The notes: generated from the letters alone by a model not told the origin. 64,000 nt of DNA from Fontisphaera persica (GCF_024832785.1 NZ_CP116615.1:3844001-3908000); one strand, 5' to 3'. Positions 6,480-16,947 are shown, counted from the first letter of the stretch. Numbers and translations: made by a program.

Positions 6480-7781
6480 ATGAATCAGCCGACAACTCGC
6501 CGCCGGTTTCTCGCCGGGATGTCTTTAAGCGCGCTGGCGCTGGCCGGCAGCGCGCCGCAAGTGTGGACGCAAAATGCAGGTGGCCCGCCCAGCCGCCGCA
6601 TCAACCTGGGGGTGATTGGGGTGGCCAATCGCGGGGGCGAAAACCTGCGGGCGGTGGGTTTTGAAAACATCGTGGCCTTGTGCGATGTGGACAAGAACAA
6701 CCTGAACGCGGCGGCTCAGCGTTTTCCCAACGCCCAAACCTTTCAGGATTTTCGGGAATTGCTGGAGGTGAAGGATTTGGACGCGGTGTTAATCAGCACG
6801 CCGGATCACTGCCATGCGGTGATTGCGGCGGCGGCGCTGGAAAAGGGGCTGCATATTTATTGTGAAAAACCGCTGGCGCGCACGGTCAGCGAGGCCCGGC
6901 GCATCACGGAGCTGGCGCGGCAGAAGCGCAAAGTCACGCAATTGGGCACGCAAATTCACGCTTCCAACAATTACCGGCGGGTGGTGGAGCTGGTGCAAAG
7001 CGGGGCGATTGGGGCGGTGCGGGAGGTGCATGTGTGGGTGCAGGTGGTGTACGGGGGCCTGAAAATGCCCACCGAATTTCCCCCGGTGCCGCCCACGTTG
7101 AATTACGATTTATGGCTGGGGCCGCTGGAGCATCGCCCCTACAGCCCGGAGTGGGTGCCGTTCAAGTGGCGCAACTGGTGGGCGTTTGGCGGGGGCACGC
7201 TGGCGGATTTTGGGTGTCACTACATGGATTTGCCGCATTGGGCGCTGGAGCTGAGTCATCCCCGGACCATTGAGGTGCTGGAGGGCCCGCCGGTGGATGC
7301 GGAATCGGTGCCGCCGTGGCTCAAGGTGCGTTATGAGCATCCGGCCCGCGGCAACAAACCGCCCGTGACGCTCTATTGGTACCAGGGCAAGGGCCAGCGG
7401 CCGGCGCGGTTGACCGAGGAGCAATACCGGCAATGGCGCAGCGGGGTGTTGTTTGTGGGCGAGGAGGGCGAGATTATCGCCAACTACACGAATCATGAGC
7501 TGTGGCCGGAGCAGAAGTTTGCCAATTTCCAGCGGCCCAGGCCGTTCATCAAGAACTCCATCGGGCATCATGCGGAGTGGCTGGAAGCGATTCGGAATGG
7601 GGGGACGACGACTTGTCATTTCGATTACGGCGGGCCGCTGACGGAGACTTCGTTGCTGGGGAATGTGGCGTATCGCGCGCAGAAAAAGCTCGAGTGGAAC
7701 TGGCGCGAGCTGCGGGCCGCCAATGCACCGGAGGCGGACCGGTTCATCCAGCATCGGTATCGGGCGGGGTGGAAGATTTAG
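6480..7781 (+). CDS. Tat-exported Gfo/Idh/MocA-family oxidoreductase
   Basis: 433-residue NAD(P)-dependent oxidoreductase of the Gfo/Idh/MocA family, which act on sugars and cyclitols. The N-terminus has a twin-arginine signal (TTRRRFLAG followed by a hydrophobic stretch to about 27). The Rossmann fold begins INLGVIGVANRG at about 40, the cofactor acidic position follows in ALCDVDKNN, and the family signature C-E-K-P-L-A is at about 125. The start MNQPTTRRRF at 6480 is chosen because it gives the Tat signal; the frame stays open upstream into the divergent gene. A tiny frame ATG-AAA-ACA-TGA at 6472 overlaps the start codon. Exported members of this family are abundant in Verrucomicrobiota and Planctomycetota. 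Confidence 0.9.
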   Translation: MNQPTTRRRFLAGMSLSALALAGSAPQVWTQNAGGPPSRRINLGVIGVANRGGENLRAVGFENIVALCDVDKNNLNAAAQRFPNAQTFQDFRELLEVKDLDAVLISTPDHCHAVIAAAALEKGLHIYCEKPLARTVSEARRITELARQKRKVTQLGTQIHASNNYRRVVELVQSGAIGAVREVHVWVQVVYGGLKMPTEFPPVPPTLNYDLWLGPLEHRPYSPEWVPFKWRNWWAFGGGTLADFGCHYMDLPHWALELSHPRTIEVLEGPPVDAESVPPWLKVRYEHPARGNKPPVTLYWYQGKGQRPARLTEEQYRQWRSGVLFVGEEGEIIANYTNHELWPEQKFANFQRPRPFIKNSIGHHAEWLEAIRNGGTTTCHFDYGGPLTETSLLGNVAYRAQKKLEWNWRELRAANAPEADRFIQHRYRAGWKI

Positions 7782-7872
7782 GCCGGGGCGGTTTGGGCGG
7801 GCGACTCGGAAAAACAGGCTGGCAAACTTCCCGTGATGCGCTACATTGAGGGGGGGTCAGCGAGTGTGAGGT

Positions 7873-8565
7873 ATGTCCATGATGCTATTGGCAGCAGCAG
7901 GCGGGTCGGCCAGCCCCAGTACGGAAATGTCCGGGGCGTGGTTTGACGTGCTGACGGTGGTGGTGTTGGGATGGGGCATCTTTCGTGGGCGCAAGCGGGG
8001 GATGTCGGAGGAATTGTTATCCCTTTTCCAGATTCTGACCATCCTGGTGGTTTGCGGCATGTACCATCGGCCAGTGGGCAACTGGTTTGCGCAAACGGCG
8101 GGGGTCACGCATTTGTTTGCGTATATGTTTGTGTATGTGGCCATGCTAATCATCATCCTCTCCCTATTTACCGCCACCCGGCGGGCGGTGGGGGAGAAAC
8201 TGGTGAGCAGCGATTTGTTTGGGCGGATGGAATACATTCTGGGAATGCTGGCGGGGATGATTCGCTATGCCGGGTATCTGGTGGTGGCACTGGCCCTGCT
8301 CAACGCGCCGGTGTACACCCGGGAGGAGATTCAGGCGCAGGTGGACGCCCAGCTTCGTAATTTGGGGAGTCATTTTTTTCCCACGCCCGGGCAGTTGCAG
8401 GAATCCATCTTCAAAAAAAGCTTTTGCGGGCAGTGGGTGCGGCGTAATCTGGAGCTGCTCTTGATTCGGCCCACGCCCACGACGGACGCGGTGTCCAACG
8501 GCGGGAAGCGCCCGACCTTGAAGGAACTCAAAGAGCAAGAGCTCAAAAAAGCCACAGAAAAGTAA
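7873..8565 (+). CDS. CvpA-family membrane protein (first of two)
   Basis: 230 residues with about four membrane segments in the first 150, starting W-F-D-V-L-T-V-V-V-L-G-W-G-I-F-R-G-R-K-R-G-M-S-E-E, the classic CvpA entry (colicin V production protein family). The C-terminal 80 residues are soluble and charged and contain a conserved SHFFPTPGQLQESIFKKSF stretch also found in the next gene. Length is longer than E. coli CvpA (about 160). It starts at ATG 7873 and lies 72 bases before its paralogue. CvpA proteins act at the inner membrane; their molecular job is not settled. Confidence 0.85.
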   Translation: MSMMLLAAAGGSASPSTEMSGAWFDVLTVVVLGWGIFRGRKRGMSEELLSLFQILTILVVCGMYHRPVGNWFAQTAGVTHLFAYMFVYVAMLIIILSLFTATRRAVGEKLVSSDLFGRMEYILGMLAGMIRYAGYLVVALALLNAPVYTREEIQAQVDAQLRNLGSHFFPTPGQLQESIFKKSFCGQWVRRNLELLLIRPTPTTDAVSNGGKRPTLKELKEQELKKATEK

Positions 8566-8637
8566 GCCTTCGCCCGCGCGTGAACGGCCCGGAGGCCAGC
8601 CGGCGCAACCCACCCGGGACGGCATTTGCAAAGACGT

Positions 8638-9282
8638 ATGCCCAGCAGTTTGCCCTTCGGTTGGTTTGATGCCCTGGTGGTCATCATGGTGGTCATTGGT
8701 GTGTTGCGCGGCCGCCGCCGCGGGATGTCCCAGGAATTATTGGATTTCTTCATGTGGGTGGGGATGGTATGCGGCGGCGCCTATGTGTGCCGCCAGGCCG
8801 CCCCTTATCTGGTGAAGTGGACGGGGCTGAGCCAGCTTACCGCGCATTTGCTGGGGTATCTGGGCACGGCGGTGGTAGTGTGGTTCGTCTTCATGCTCCT
8901 GAAAAATGCCCTGCGCGACAAACTGGCCGGCAGCGACTTCTTCGGGCGGCTCGAGTATCCGCTGGGCATGTTGGCAGGCATCATTCGTTTTCTGTGCATC
9001 CTGGTGATATTGGCGGCGCTGGTGAATGCCAAGTTTCAAACCGAGGAACAAAAAGCCCAGGCGCGCAAGGACCAGGAGCGTGAGCTGGGCAGCAGTTTTT
9101 TCCCCACCTTGGGAGACATCCAGGACGGCATTTTCAAAAAATCCTTCAGTGGCGCCCTCTTGGCCAAGCACGCCCCTCAATTGCTCATCCCGCCCTGCAA
9201 GAGTGAGGGTGAGGATTTGCGGACCAAGGAAGGACTGGGTCGGCAGCGTGAGCGTGAACTGGACAAAATCATGGGCAAGTGA
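8638..9282 (+). CDS. CvpA-family membrane protein (second of two)
   Basis: 214 residues from ATG 8638 (MPSSLPFGWFDALVV); a TTG four codons earlier is less likely. About four membrane segments, then a soluble tail with SSFFPTLGDIQDGIFKKSF, closely matching the tail of the preceding gene, so the two arose by tandem duplication. RGRRRGMSQELLDF corresponds to RGRKRGMSEELLSL in the first copy. The stop at 9282 is 6 bases from the dnaG start, so it is translated in the same operon as primase. Confidence 0.85.
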   Translation: MPSSLPFGWFDALVVIMVVIGVLRGRRRGMSQELLDFFMWVGMVCGGAYVCRQAAPYLVKWTGLSQLTAHLLGYLGTAVVVWFVFMLLKNALRDKLAGSDFFGRLEYPLGMLAGIIRFLCILVILAALVNAKFQTEEQKAQARKDQERELGSSFFPTLGDIQDGIFKKSFSGALLAKHAPQLLIPPCKSEGEDLRTKEGLGRQRERELDKIMGK

Positions 9283-9288
9283 TGCGCT

Positions 9289-11073
9289 GTGGGCGGACTC
9301 ATTTCACCCCAGGTCATTGAGCAGGTTCGCGCGGCCAGCGACATCGTGGAGGTAATCAGCGGCTATTTTCCGCTGAAGCGGGCGGGGGCGAATTTTGTGG
9401 CGTTGTGCCCGTTTCACAAGGAGAAGACACCGAGCTTTAACGTTAATCCTCAGCGTCAAATCTTCCATTGTTTCGGCTGCCACAAAGGGGGTGATGTCAT
9501 CACTTTTGTGCGGGAGTACGAGAACATCTCCTTCCTGGAAGCCGTGCGGCGGCTGGCTGAGCGGGCGAATATCCCGCTGGCCTTTGAGAACGACCCCCAC
9601 TACCGCCAGACGCGGCAGGTGAAGGACGTGCTGCTGGAGATTCACGAGCAGTTGACGCGCCGCTGGCAGCAGGCGCTCAACCAGGACAGCCGGGGTCAGG
9701 CGGCGCGCGAATACTTGGAAAAACGCGGGGTCAGCCCGGAGGCCGTCCAGCTTTTCCGGCTGGGTTATGCGCCGGAAGCGTGGGATGACACGGTGAATTG
9801 GGCGCGCCACAAGGGCTATGACATGGCGGTGATGGAGCTGGCGGGGCTGGTGGTGCGGGCCGAGGGGCGGGAGCATTATTATGACCGGTTTCGGGGGCGG
9901 CTGATGTTTCCCATCTGCGATGAACAGGGGCGGGTCATCGGCTTCAGCGGGCGCACGTTGAACCCGGAGGAAAAAACCGCGAAATATGTGAACTCGCCGG
10001 AAACGCCCATCTTCACCAAAAGCCGGGTGTTTTACGGGTTGGACAAGAGCCGGCGGGCCATTCAGGAGGCGCGGCAGGCGGTGATTTGCGAGGGGCAGTT
10101 GGATTTGATTGCCTGTTACATGGCCGGGGTGCGGCACGTGGTGGCGCCGCAGGGCACGGCCTTCACCGGGGAACATGCGCGCATTCTCAAGCGCTACGTG
10201 GAGGAAGTGGTGTTGTGTTTTGATGCGGACACCGCGGGGCAAAACGCGGCCGAGCGCGTGGCCGATGGCTTGTTGCCGCTGGGGATGGCGGTGCGGGTGG
10301 CGGTGTTGCCGGCGCCGCATGACCCGGACAGCCTGGTGCGTGAACAAGGCCCCGAGGCGCTGCAGCGAGTGGTGCGCGAGGCGCCGGATTATTTTGATTA
10401 TCTGCTGGACCGGTTGTGCTGCCAGTACAGTCCGGGCACGGACAAGGGCCGGCTGGAAATCACCCGCCGCATGGCCACGGCGTTGCAGAAGGCGCGCAAT
10501 GAGGTGTTGCTGGAGACGTACGCGCAGAAGACGGCGTTGCGTTTCGGACTGAATCCCTCGGTGTTCATCCAGCAGTTTCGCGCCACTCCCGTGGCGGCCA
10601 TGGAGGGGTTGATGGTGGAGGAAACTCCGGCACCGCCGGAGGAACAGCCGCCGGACGTGGAGATGCGGCTGTTGCAACTGGTGATGTGCCATGACGACGC
10701 CGCGCCGGCCTGGCTGGCGGCGATGGACCTGGCCTGGATCACTAGCGAGCCGGTGCGGCGGCTGCTGGCAGTGCGGCGGCTGGCGGGGGAAAACCAGACC
10801 TGGCAGGGGGTGGCCGGCCTGATGACCACGCTGGAGGAGGAGCGGTTGCGTAATTTGCTGAGCGCCGCGCTGCTGGATGAACGGCCCATGACGCGGCCCG
10901 AGGTGGAGGTGCGCGATGCCTTGCAGCAGTTGCGCAATCAATACCTGACCCAGCAAATCAAGCTCCTGCAGGCGCAGTTGAGCCGGACGGATTTGCCGCC
11001 CGAGCAGATGCTGGCGGCCGCCGCCGAGTGCAGCCGCCTGACGCAGCTTAAACGGCAGCCGCTGGTCCTCTGA
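9289..11073 (+). CDS. dnaG: DNA primase
   Basis: 594-residue primase that lays RNA primers for DNA replication. The CHC2 zinc-binding module is complete: C40-P-F-H43 and C61-F-G-C64. The catalytic TOPRIM domain follows with VICEGQLDLIA, the APQGTAFT strand and the metal-binding CFDADTAGQ at about 310-320. The C-terminal 150 residues are the variable helicase-interacting part. The start is a GTG at 9289 (MGGLISPQVIEQVRAASDIV), the normal N-terminus of the family. In many bacteria dnaG is near rpsU and rpoD; here it follows two CvpA-like genes and no rpoD is seen downstream. Confidence 0.96.
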   Translation: MGGLISPQVIEQVRAASDIVEVISGYFPLKRAGANFVALCPFHKEKTPSFNVNPQRQIFHCFGCHKGGDVITFVREYENISFLEAVRRLAERANIPLAFENDPHYRQTRQVKDVLLEIHEQLTRRWQQALNQDSRGQAAREYLEKRGVSPEAVQLFRLGYAPEAWDDTVNWARHKGYDMAVMELAGLVVRAEGREHYYDRFRGRLMFPICDEQGRVIGFSGRTLNPEEKTAKYVNSPETPIFTKSRVFYGLDKSRRAIQEARQAVICEGQLDLIACYMAGVRHVVAPQGTAFTGEHARILKRYVEEVVLCFDADTAGQNAAERVADGLLPLGMAVRVAVLPAPHDPDSLVREQGPEALQRVVREAPDYFDYLLDRLCCQYSPGTDKGRLEITRRMATALQKARNEVLLETYAQKTALRFGLNPSVFIQQFRATPVAAMEGLMVEETPAPPEEQPPDVEMRLLQLVMCHDDAAPAWLAAMDLAWITSEPVRRLLAVRRLAGENQTWQGVAGLMTTLEEERLRNLLSAALLDERPMTRPEVEVRDALQQLRNQYLTQQIKLLQAQLSRTDLPPEQMLAAAAECSRLTQLKRQPLVL

Positions 11074-11190
11074 GGGCGCGGGGCGCCTGCTGGAGAGGGC
11101 GGGCACAGGGGGGGGCGCGCTTGCGCGGCAGCAAAAGTTGCACGAATTTTTATTTTCCCCCGGCTGAGTTTTTCTTATTATACCCCCTGC

Positions 11191-11207
11191 CCGCGCCGTG
11201 GGCGCGG
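11191..11207 (+). promoter_or_regulatory. Hairpin in the aldolase gene leader
   Basis: CCGCGCC-GTG-GGCGCGG forms a perfect 7-bp stem, 21 bases before the fba ATG. An AT-rich TTCTTATTATAC (11173-11184) just upstream may hold the -10 box, which would place this hairpin at the 5' end of the messenger. No U-tract follows. Confidence 0.3.
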
Positions 11208-11228
11208 CCAACCTTAAGTAAAGTCGTT

Positions 11229-12191
11229 ATGCCATTAACACACACGCGCGAGCTGTTTGCGAAGGCCCTGAAGGGCAAGTACGCCCTGGGCGCCTTCAAC
11301 GTCAACAACATGGAATTGATCCAGGCCATTGTCGAGGCCTGCGAAGAGGAAAAAGCGCCCCTGATTTTGCAAATCTCCAAGGGCGCCCGCCAGTATGCCA
11401 ACCCGGTGTACTTGAAAAAGCTCATCGAGGCGGCGGTCAGCCTGTCCACCATCCCCATCGCGGTGCATCTGGACCACGGCGATTCATTTGAGCTGTGCAA
11501 GATGTGCATTGATGAGGGGTTCACCAGCGTGATGATTGACGCCAGCCACGAGCCCTTTGAGAAAAACGTGGAGATTACCCGCAAGGTGGTGGAATACGCC
11601 CACAAGCACAATTGCGTGGTGGAATCCGAGCTGGGGCATCTGGTGGGGGCGCAATTTGACGAAGGCGAGGAGGGCGGCGCCTACAGCAAGGGCGGCCACT
11701 ACACCCATCCGGACGAAGCCGTGCGGTTTGTGAAGGAAAGCGGCTGCGACTCGCTGGCGGTGGCCATTGGCAACAGCCACGGCGCCTACAAGTTCAAGGG
11801 CGAGCAACACCTCGATTTGGAGCGGCTCAAAGCCATCAAAAAGGCCCTGATGGACGCCGGCCTGGGCGATTATCCGCTGGTGCTCCACGGCGCGTCCAGT
11901 GTGCCGGCGGATTTGGTGGCGCTGGTTAACAAATACGGCGGCAAGATGCCCGATGCCCAGGGCGTGCCCGAGGCGGACATCGAGGTGGCCCGCCGTGTCG
12001 GCTGCACCAAGGTCAACATTGATACCGATTTACGCCTGGCCATGACGGCGGGCATCCGCAAGGTGTTGTGGGAAAATCCCAAGGAATTTGACCCGCGCAA
12101 GTACCTGGGCCCCGCCCGCGCGATGGTCAAGGAGCTGGTGCGCCACAAGGTGCGCAACGTTCTTTGTTGCGCCGGCCACGCTTTTGATTGA
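11229..12191 (+). CDS. fba: Class II fructose-bisphosphate aldolase
   Basis: 320-residue zinc aldolase of glycolysis and gluconeogenesis that splits fructose 1,6-bisphosphate. Start MPLTHTRELFAKALKGKYALGAFNVNN at ATG 11229 is typical; the frame is open upstream but the extra 36 residues are not family-like. Zinc and catalytic motifs are visible: HLDHGDS, ESELGHLVG, LHGASS and NIDTDLRLAMTAGIRK, the last binding the substrate phosphate. Length fits the IIB group. It stands alone, between primase and a convergent sulfatase gene, and has its own terminator. Phosphofructokinase, the enzyme one step earlier, is encoded at 27507-28586. Confidence 0.95.
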   Translation: MPLTHTRELFAKALKGKYALGAFNVNNMELIQAIVEACEEEKAPLILQISKGARQYANPVYLKKLIEAAVSLSTIPIAVHLDHGDSFELCKMCIDEGFTSVMIDASHEPFEKNVEITRKVVEYAHKHNCVVESELGHLVGAQFDEGEEGGAYSKGGHYTHPDEAVRFVKESGCDSLAVAIGNSHGAYKFKGEQHLDLERLKAIKKALMDAGLGDYPLVLHGASSVPADLVALVNKYGGKMPDAQGVPEADIEVARRVGCTKVNIDTDLRLAMTAGIRKVLWENPKEFDPRKYLGPARAMVKELVRHKVRNVLCCAGHAFD

Positions 12192-12223
12192 GCCGGAGGC
12201 AGACGGTAATCTGCGACATTCCA

Positions 12224-12259
12224 CGCGTGACGGTATGGCGCCGTCACGCGATTTTTTTT
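12224..12259 (+). terminator. Rho-independent terminator of fba
   Basis: Perfect 10-bp stem CGCGTGACGG (12224-12233) with CCGTCACGCG (12241-12250), 7-base loop, followed by A and eight T. Confidence 0.93.
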
Positions 12260-12300
12260 GCGCCCCGGGAGCCTGCCCGCCCCGCGCCGTCCCGGCGGGG

Positions 12301-13761
12301 TTATTCCTCTTTTTCCGCGGGGTCAATCGGTTTGCCTTCCCAGTACCAGACGCCATTGGTTTGGGTCAGCACCCGGCCGGTGCTGCCGGGCGCGGCCGGC
12401 AAATCCACCTGGGGCAGCCAGCGGGCGTGCTCCTGCCGGACGTCGTGATACCGCGGGTCGCCCGCCAGGTTGCGCCATTCGTTGGGGTCGTTCTGCAAGT
12501 CGTACAGTTCTTCCGCGCCGTTGGCGTAGCGAATGTACCGCCAGCGCAGCGAGCGCACGGCGTGATTGCCCTGGTTGTGGGTGGTAATGGCCGGCCAGGG
12601 GCGCGGGGCTTGGGCATCGCGCAGTTGGGGCGTCAGACTGTGGCCTTCCAAACCGTCCACTGGCGGCAGGCTGCAAAGCTCGATGAGCGTGGGGTAGATG
12701 TCCAGCAACTCGACCGGCTGCGTGCAGCGCCCCCCGCGCGCCACGCCCGGCCCGGCAAAAATCAACGGCACGCGCGTGGAGCGCTCCCACAGGGTGTTTT
12801 TGCCGGTAATGCCTTTTTCGCCCAGATGCCAGCCGTTGTCCGACCAGAGCACGATGAGCGTGTTGGCTTCGGCGCCGATGTCCTTCAGCGTTTGCAGCAC
12901 GCGCTCAATCTGGCTGTCCATGAAGGTGGTGCTGGCCAGGTAAGCCCGGACCAGCGGGCGCCACTGGCCGCTGCGTTGCAGCCAGGAGAGCCGCGGCTCC
13001 GGCAGTTGCCAGTGCAAATACCAGGAAAACTCGGGAACATCGGCGCGGTCGCGGGCGAGCCAGGGCGGGAGAATGATTTGGTCCTCCGGGGGGAAACGAT
13101 TAAACCACGGCGGCGAGGCAAAGCACGGGACGTGCGGCAGACGAAAGCCCACCGCCACGAAAAAGGGCCGGTCTTTGGGCGCATTTTTCAGTTGTTCAAT
13201 GGCGGCGTCGGCAATTTTCCAATCGGCCTGCTCGCGGTCATCTGGGGGAAAGACACCCCAGTCCATGACGCGCATGGCGGCCGGGGTGTTGACGAATTTT
13301 TGGGGGGGCAAAGGCATGCCGGGCGCCGGGCCCCACACATGAAATTCATTGGTTTGGAAGGGGCGCGGAATCGAGCCGTCATGGTACACCTTGCCGAAAG
13401 TGGCGGTGAAATAACCGTGGCGGGCGAAGTGTTGGGGCAGGGTGACGCGGTGGCGGGTGGTCTCCACATTGCGAATGCCCGGAGTCAGGCCGTAGATGCC
13501 TGTGGTGGAAGGTCTTAGGCCGGTCATTAAACTGGCGCGCGAAGGGTTGCAAAGGGGGGATTGCACATGCGCGTTGAGAAATAACGTGCCGCGGGCAGCC
13601 AGGCGGTCCATGGCCGGGGTTTGGGCTTGGGGATGTCCGTACATGCAGCCCACCCAGTCATTGAGGTCGTCAATCGCAATCATCAACACATTGGGCCGCG
13701 CGGCCTGAACCGCGCCGCCGCCCATCAGCACAATGGCGGCGAGCCAGAGCAGTTTTTTCAT
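12301..13761 (-). CDS. Secreted sulfatase (iduronate-2-sulfatase-like)
   Basis: 486-residue type I sulfatase that removes sulfate esters, probably from polysaccharide. The start MKKLLWLAAIVLMGGGAVQA at ATG 13761 gives a signal peptide ending at about 20. Metal-binding D31-D32 follow in MIAIDDLNDW. The maturation motif C71-N-P-S-R matches C-x-P-S-R, where the cysteine becomes formylglycine. WSDNGWHLGEKGITGKNTLWERSTRVPLIF contains the second metal site and is typical of iduronate-2-sulfatase/choline-sulfatase-like proteins, hence the subgroup call. Transcribed divergently from bioD, 91 bases apart. No sulfatase-maturating enzyme gene is seen in the window. Confidence 0.92.
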   Translation of the reverse strand: MKKLLWLAAIVLMGGGAVQAARPNVLMIAIDDLNDWVGCMYGHPQAQTPAMDRLAARGTLFLNAHVQSPLCNPSRASLMTGLRPSTTGIYGLTPGIRNVETTRHRVTLPQHFARHGYFTATFGKVYHDGSIPRPFQTNEFHVWGPAPGMPLPPQKFVNTPAAMRVMDWGVFPPDDREQADWKIADAAIEQLKNAPKDRPFFVAVGFRLPHVPCFASPPWFNRFPPEDQIILPPWLARDRADVPEFSWYLHWQLPEPRLSWLQRSGQWRPLVRAYLASTTFMDSQIERVLQTLKDIGAEANTLIVLWSDNGWHLGEKGITGKNTLWERSTRVPLIFAGPGVARGGRCTQPVELLDIYPTLIELCSLPPVDGLEGHSLTPQLRDAQAPRPWPAITTHNQGNHAVRSLRWRYIRYANGAEELYDLQNDPNEWRNLAGDPRYHDVRQEHARWLPQVDLPAAPGSTGRVLTQTNGVWYWEGKPIDPAEKEE

Positions 13762-13852
13762 GGGAAACTTCGCCGGCAGTGTGCCACAGGCGCAGCGGAG
13801 CGACGAGCGTTTTTTGCGTGAAATGGCGAGATTTTTGTGCGAACAAACGCGC

Positions 13853-14578
13853 ATGCATCATCCTCTTTCCGGGCGCGTGGGGCAGGTGATTTTCATCACC
13901 GGCACCGATACTGGCGTGGGCAAAACCGTTCTCACGGGTTTGCTGCTGGCGCACGCGCGCGCCCGCGGCCTGCGGGCGCTGGCGCTGAAGCCGTTGTGCA
14001 CGGGCGGGCGCGACGATGCGCTTGCGTTGTGCGCGCTGCAGGACGGCGAGCTCTCGCTGGACGAGGTGAATCCGTGGTGGTCCGACGTGCCGCTGACGCC
14101 CGCGCTGGCGCTGCGGCGGAAACGCAAAAAACCCAATAAAGACGCGGTTTTGGCGCATGTGCGCGCGATGCGGAGGCGGGCGGATTTGCTGCTGGTGGAA
14201 GGCGCCGGCGGGCTGCGGTCGCCGCTGGGCGAGGACTTCGACGCGTTGGAGCTGGCGGCGGCGCTGCGCGCTGCGGCCGTGGTGGTGGCGCGCAATCGTC
14301 TGGGGTGTTTGAATCACCTTTTGATGACGGTGGAATTGCTGCGGCAGCGGCGCGTGCCCGTGGCGGCGGTGGTGTTGCAGGAGGAAAAAAAGCCGGATTT
14401 GTCGGCGCCCGGCAATCCGCGATTTTTGCGAAAAATGGCCGATTTTCCACCGCTTTTCACGATGCCGTGGCTGGGCGGCGGCGCGGCGCGGGCGGCGGCC
14501 CTGAAAAAAAATGCAAAAAAATTAAAAAAAACACTTGCACGGATTTTGGCTTTTGCTAAAAAGCGCGCCGCTCTTTGA
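13853..14578 (+). CDS. bioD: Dethiobiotin synthetase
   Basis: 241-residue ATP-dependent carboxylase that closes the ureido ring in biotin synthesis. The P-loop GTDTGVGKT is at 17-25, followed by LKPLCTGGRDDA (substrate-binding lysine) and VEGAGGLRSPL, all family signatures. Start chosen at ATG 13853 (MHHPLSGRVGQVIFITG); an alternative ATG at 13823 would add ten residues. The C-terminus is Lys-rich, coded by A-tracts. No other bio gene is adjacent. The stop codon overlaps a CTCTTTGAGA element resembling the boxA-like sequences of the rRNA operon that follows. Confidence 0.9.
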   Translation: MHHPLSGRVGQVIFITGTDTGVGKTVLTGLLLAHARARGLRALALKPLCTGGRDDALALCALQDGELSLDEVNPWWSDVPLTPALALRRKRKKPNKDAVLAHVRAMRRRADLLLVEGAGGLRSPLGEDFDALELAAALRAAAVVVARNRLGCLNHLLMTVELLRQRRVPVAAVVLQEEKKPDLSAPGNPRFLRKMADFPPLFTMPWLGGGAARAAALKKNAKKLKKTLARILAFAKKRAAL

Positions 14579-14611
14579 GACGGGAGCCGGCGAAAGCCGG
14601 TTCAGACGGCT

Positions 14612-14672
14612 GAAAAAAAATTAAAAAAAAATTCAAAAAGGTGTTGACAGCCGTCGGCGGGATGCGTAGATT
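14612..14672 (+). promoter_or_regulatory. rRNA operon promoter with A-tract UP element
   Basis: TTGACA (14644-14649), 17-base spacer and TAGATT (14667-14672). Directly upstream, 14612-14639, are phased A-tracts (eight A, TT, nine A, TTC, five A) that look like an UP element bound by the RNA polymerase alpha subunit. A GAAA-loop hairpin (stem 14584-14591 with 14596-14603) lies just before. Transcription should begin near 14679. Confidence 0.85.
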
Positions 14673-14784
14673 GACCCGCGTAACGATAAACGGTATCTGA
14701 GATGCCGAAGTCGAGAAAAGAATTCGGCACTCAGATTTTTCGTCCCCAAGCTGGGGAAAAGATTTCTGGGTCTGCGGACCCGCT

Positions 14785-14813
14785 GCTCTTTGAAAGTTGA
14801 ATTGTGCGATAAG
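14785..14813 (+). other. 16S precursor processing stem, 5' arm, with boxA-like element
   Basis: GCTCTTTGA (14785-14793) and TTGTGCGATAAG (14802-14813) are exact complements of TCAAAGAGC (16584-16592) and CTTATCGCACAA (16564-16575) beyond the 3' end of 16S. This is the long stem cut by RNase III. TGCTCTTTGAA also resembles the boxA antitermination element TGCTCTTTAACA. Confidence 0.8.
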
Positions 14814-14919
14814 TTCAAAAGCCCCTTCAGTCTTGGCTTGTGTTAGCGAGCTGAGATTGGAGTTTTAAGATTGCAAACGCCGGGGCGCAAGCCTCGGTGG
14901 AATCAAGCTAACGTTTTAT

Positions 14920-16488
<1,569 letters not shown>

Positions 16489-16563
16489 CCACGGGCGCGG
16501 GGTCACAACCGCGTTCCCTAGGTCGAACAGTCCTGCCTCCGGGCGGGGCTGCGGGCTGCGAAC

Positions 16564-16592
16564 CTTATCGCACAACTCAGCTCTCAAAGAGC
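16564..16592 (+). other. 16S precursor processing stem, 3' arm
   Basis: CTTATCGCACAA and TCAAAGAGC pair with the two segments at 14785-14813, enclosing the whole 16S gene. A second boxA-like TGCTCTTTGG follows at 16598-16607, suggesting antitermination is renewed in the spacer. Confidence 0.8.
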
Positions 16593-16663
16593 GGCATGCT
16601 CTTTGGCAAGTGGAACGAGTTTCGAACTTCCGGGACGGCCGCGCCGTCCCCGGAGAGGGGTGC

Positions 16664-16738
16664 GGGGCTGTAGCTCAGTGGTAGAGCGGTAGCTTTGCAA
16701 GCTATAGGTCGGGAGTTCGACTCTCCTCAGCTCCACCA
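16664..16738 (+). tRNA. tRNA-Ala (UGC)
   Basis: Acceptor GGGGCTG pairs with CAGCTCC and contains the G3-U70 wobble pair that marks alanine tRNAs. Anticodon TGC sits in CTTTGCAAG. CCA is encoded at 16736-16738. It lies in the 16S-23S spacer, its usual place. Confidence 0.97.
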
Positions 16739-16782
16739 AACTGAGATTTCAAATCCCGCCCGCGGGGTTTGGAATGGTCGGC

Positions 16783-16859
16783 GGGCGCGTAGCTCAGTTG
16801 GTTAGAGCATGCGCTTGATAAGCGCAGGGTCACTGGTTCAAGTCCAGTCGCGCCCACCA
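16783..16859 (+). tRNA. tRNA-Ile (GAU)
   Basis: Acceptor GGGCGCG pairs with CGCGCCC, anticodon GAT in CTTGATAAG, encoded CCA at 16857-16859. Second spacer tRNA of the rrn operon. The order Ala then Ile is the reverse of the E. coli rrnA/D/H type. Confidence 0.97.
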
Positions 16860-16947
16860 CTTGCACAACGCAACACCAATTTTTCCGGGCCGAAGGCGGC
16901 CGGGGCTAAACCCCTCGGCGGCGGGAAGGCCGGGAGCGTTCTTTGAC

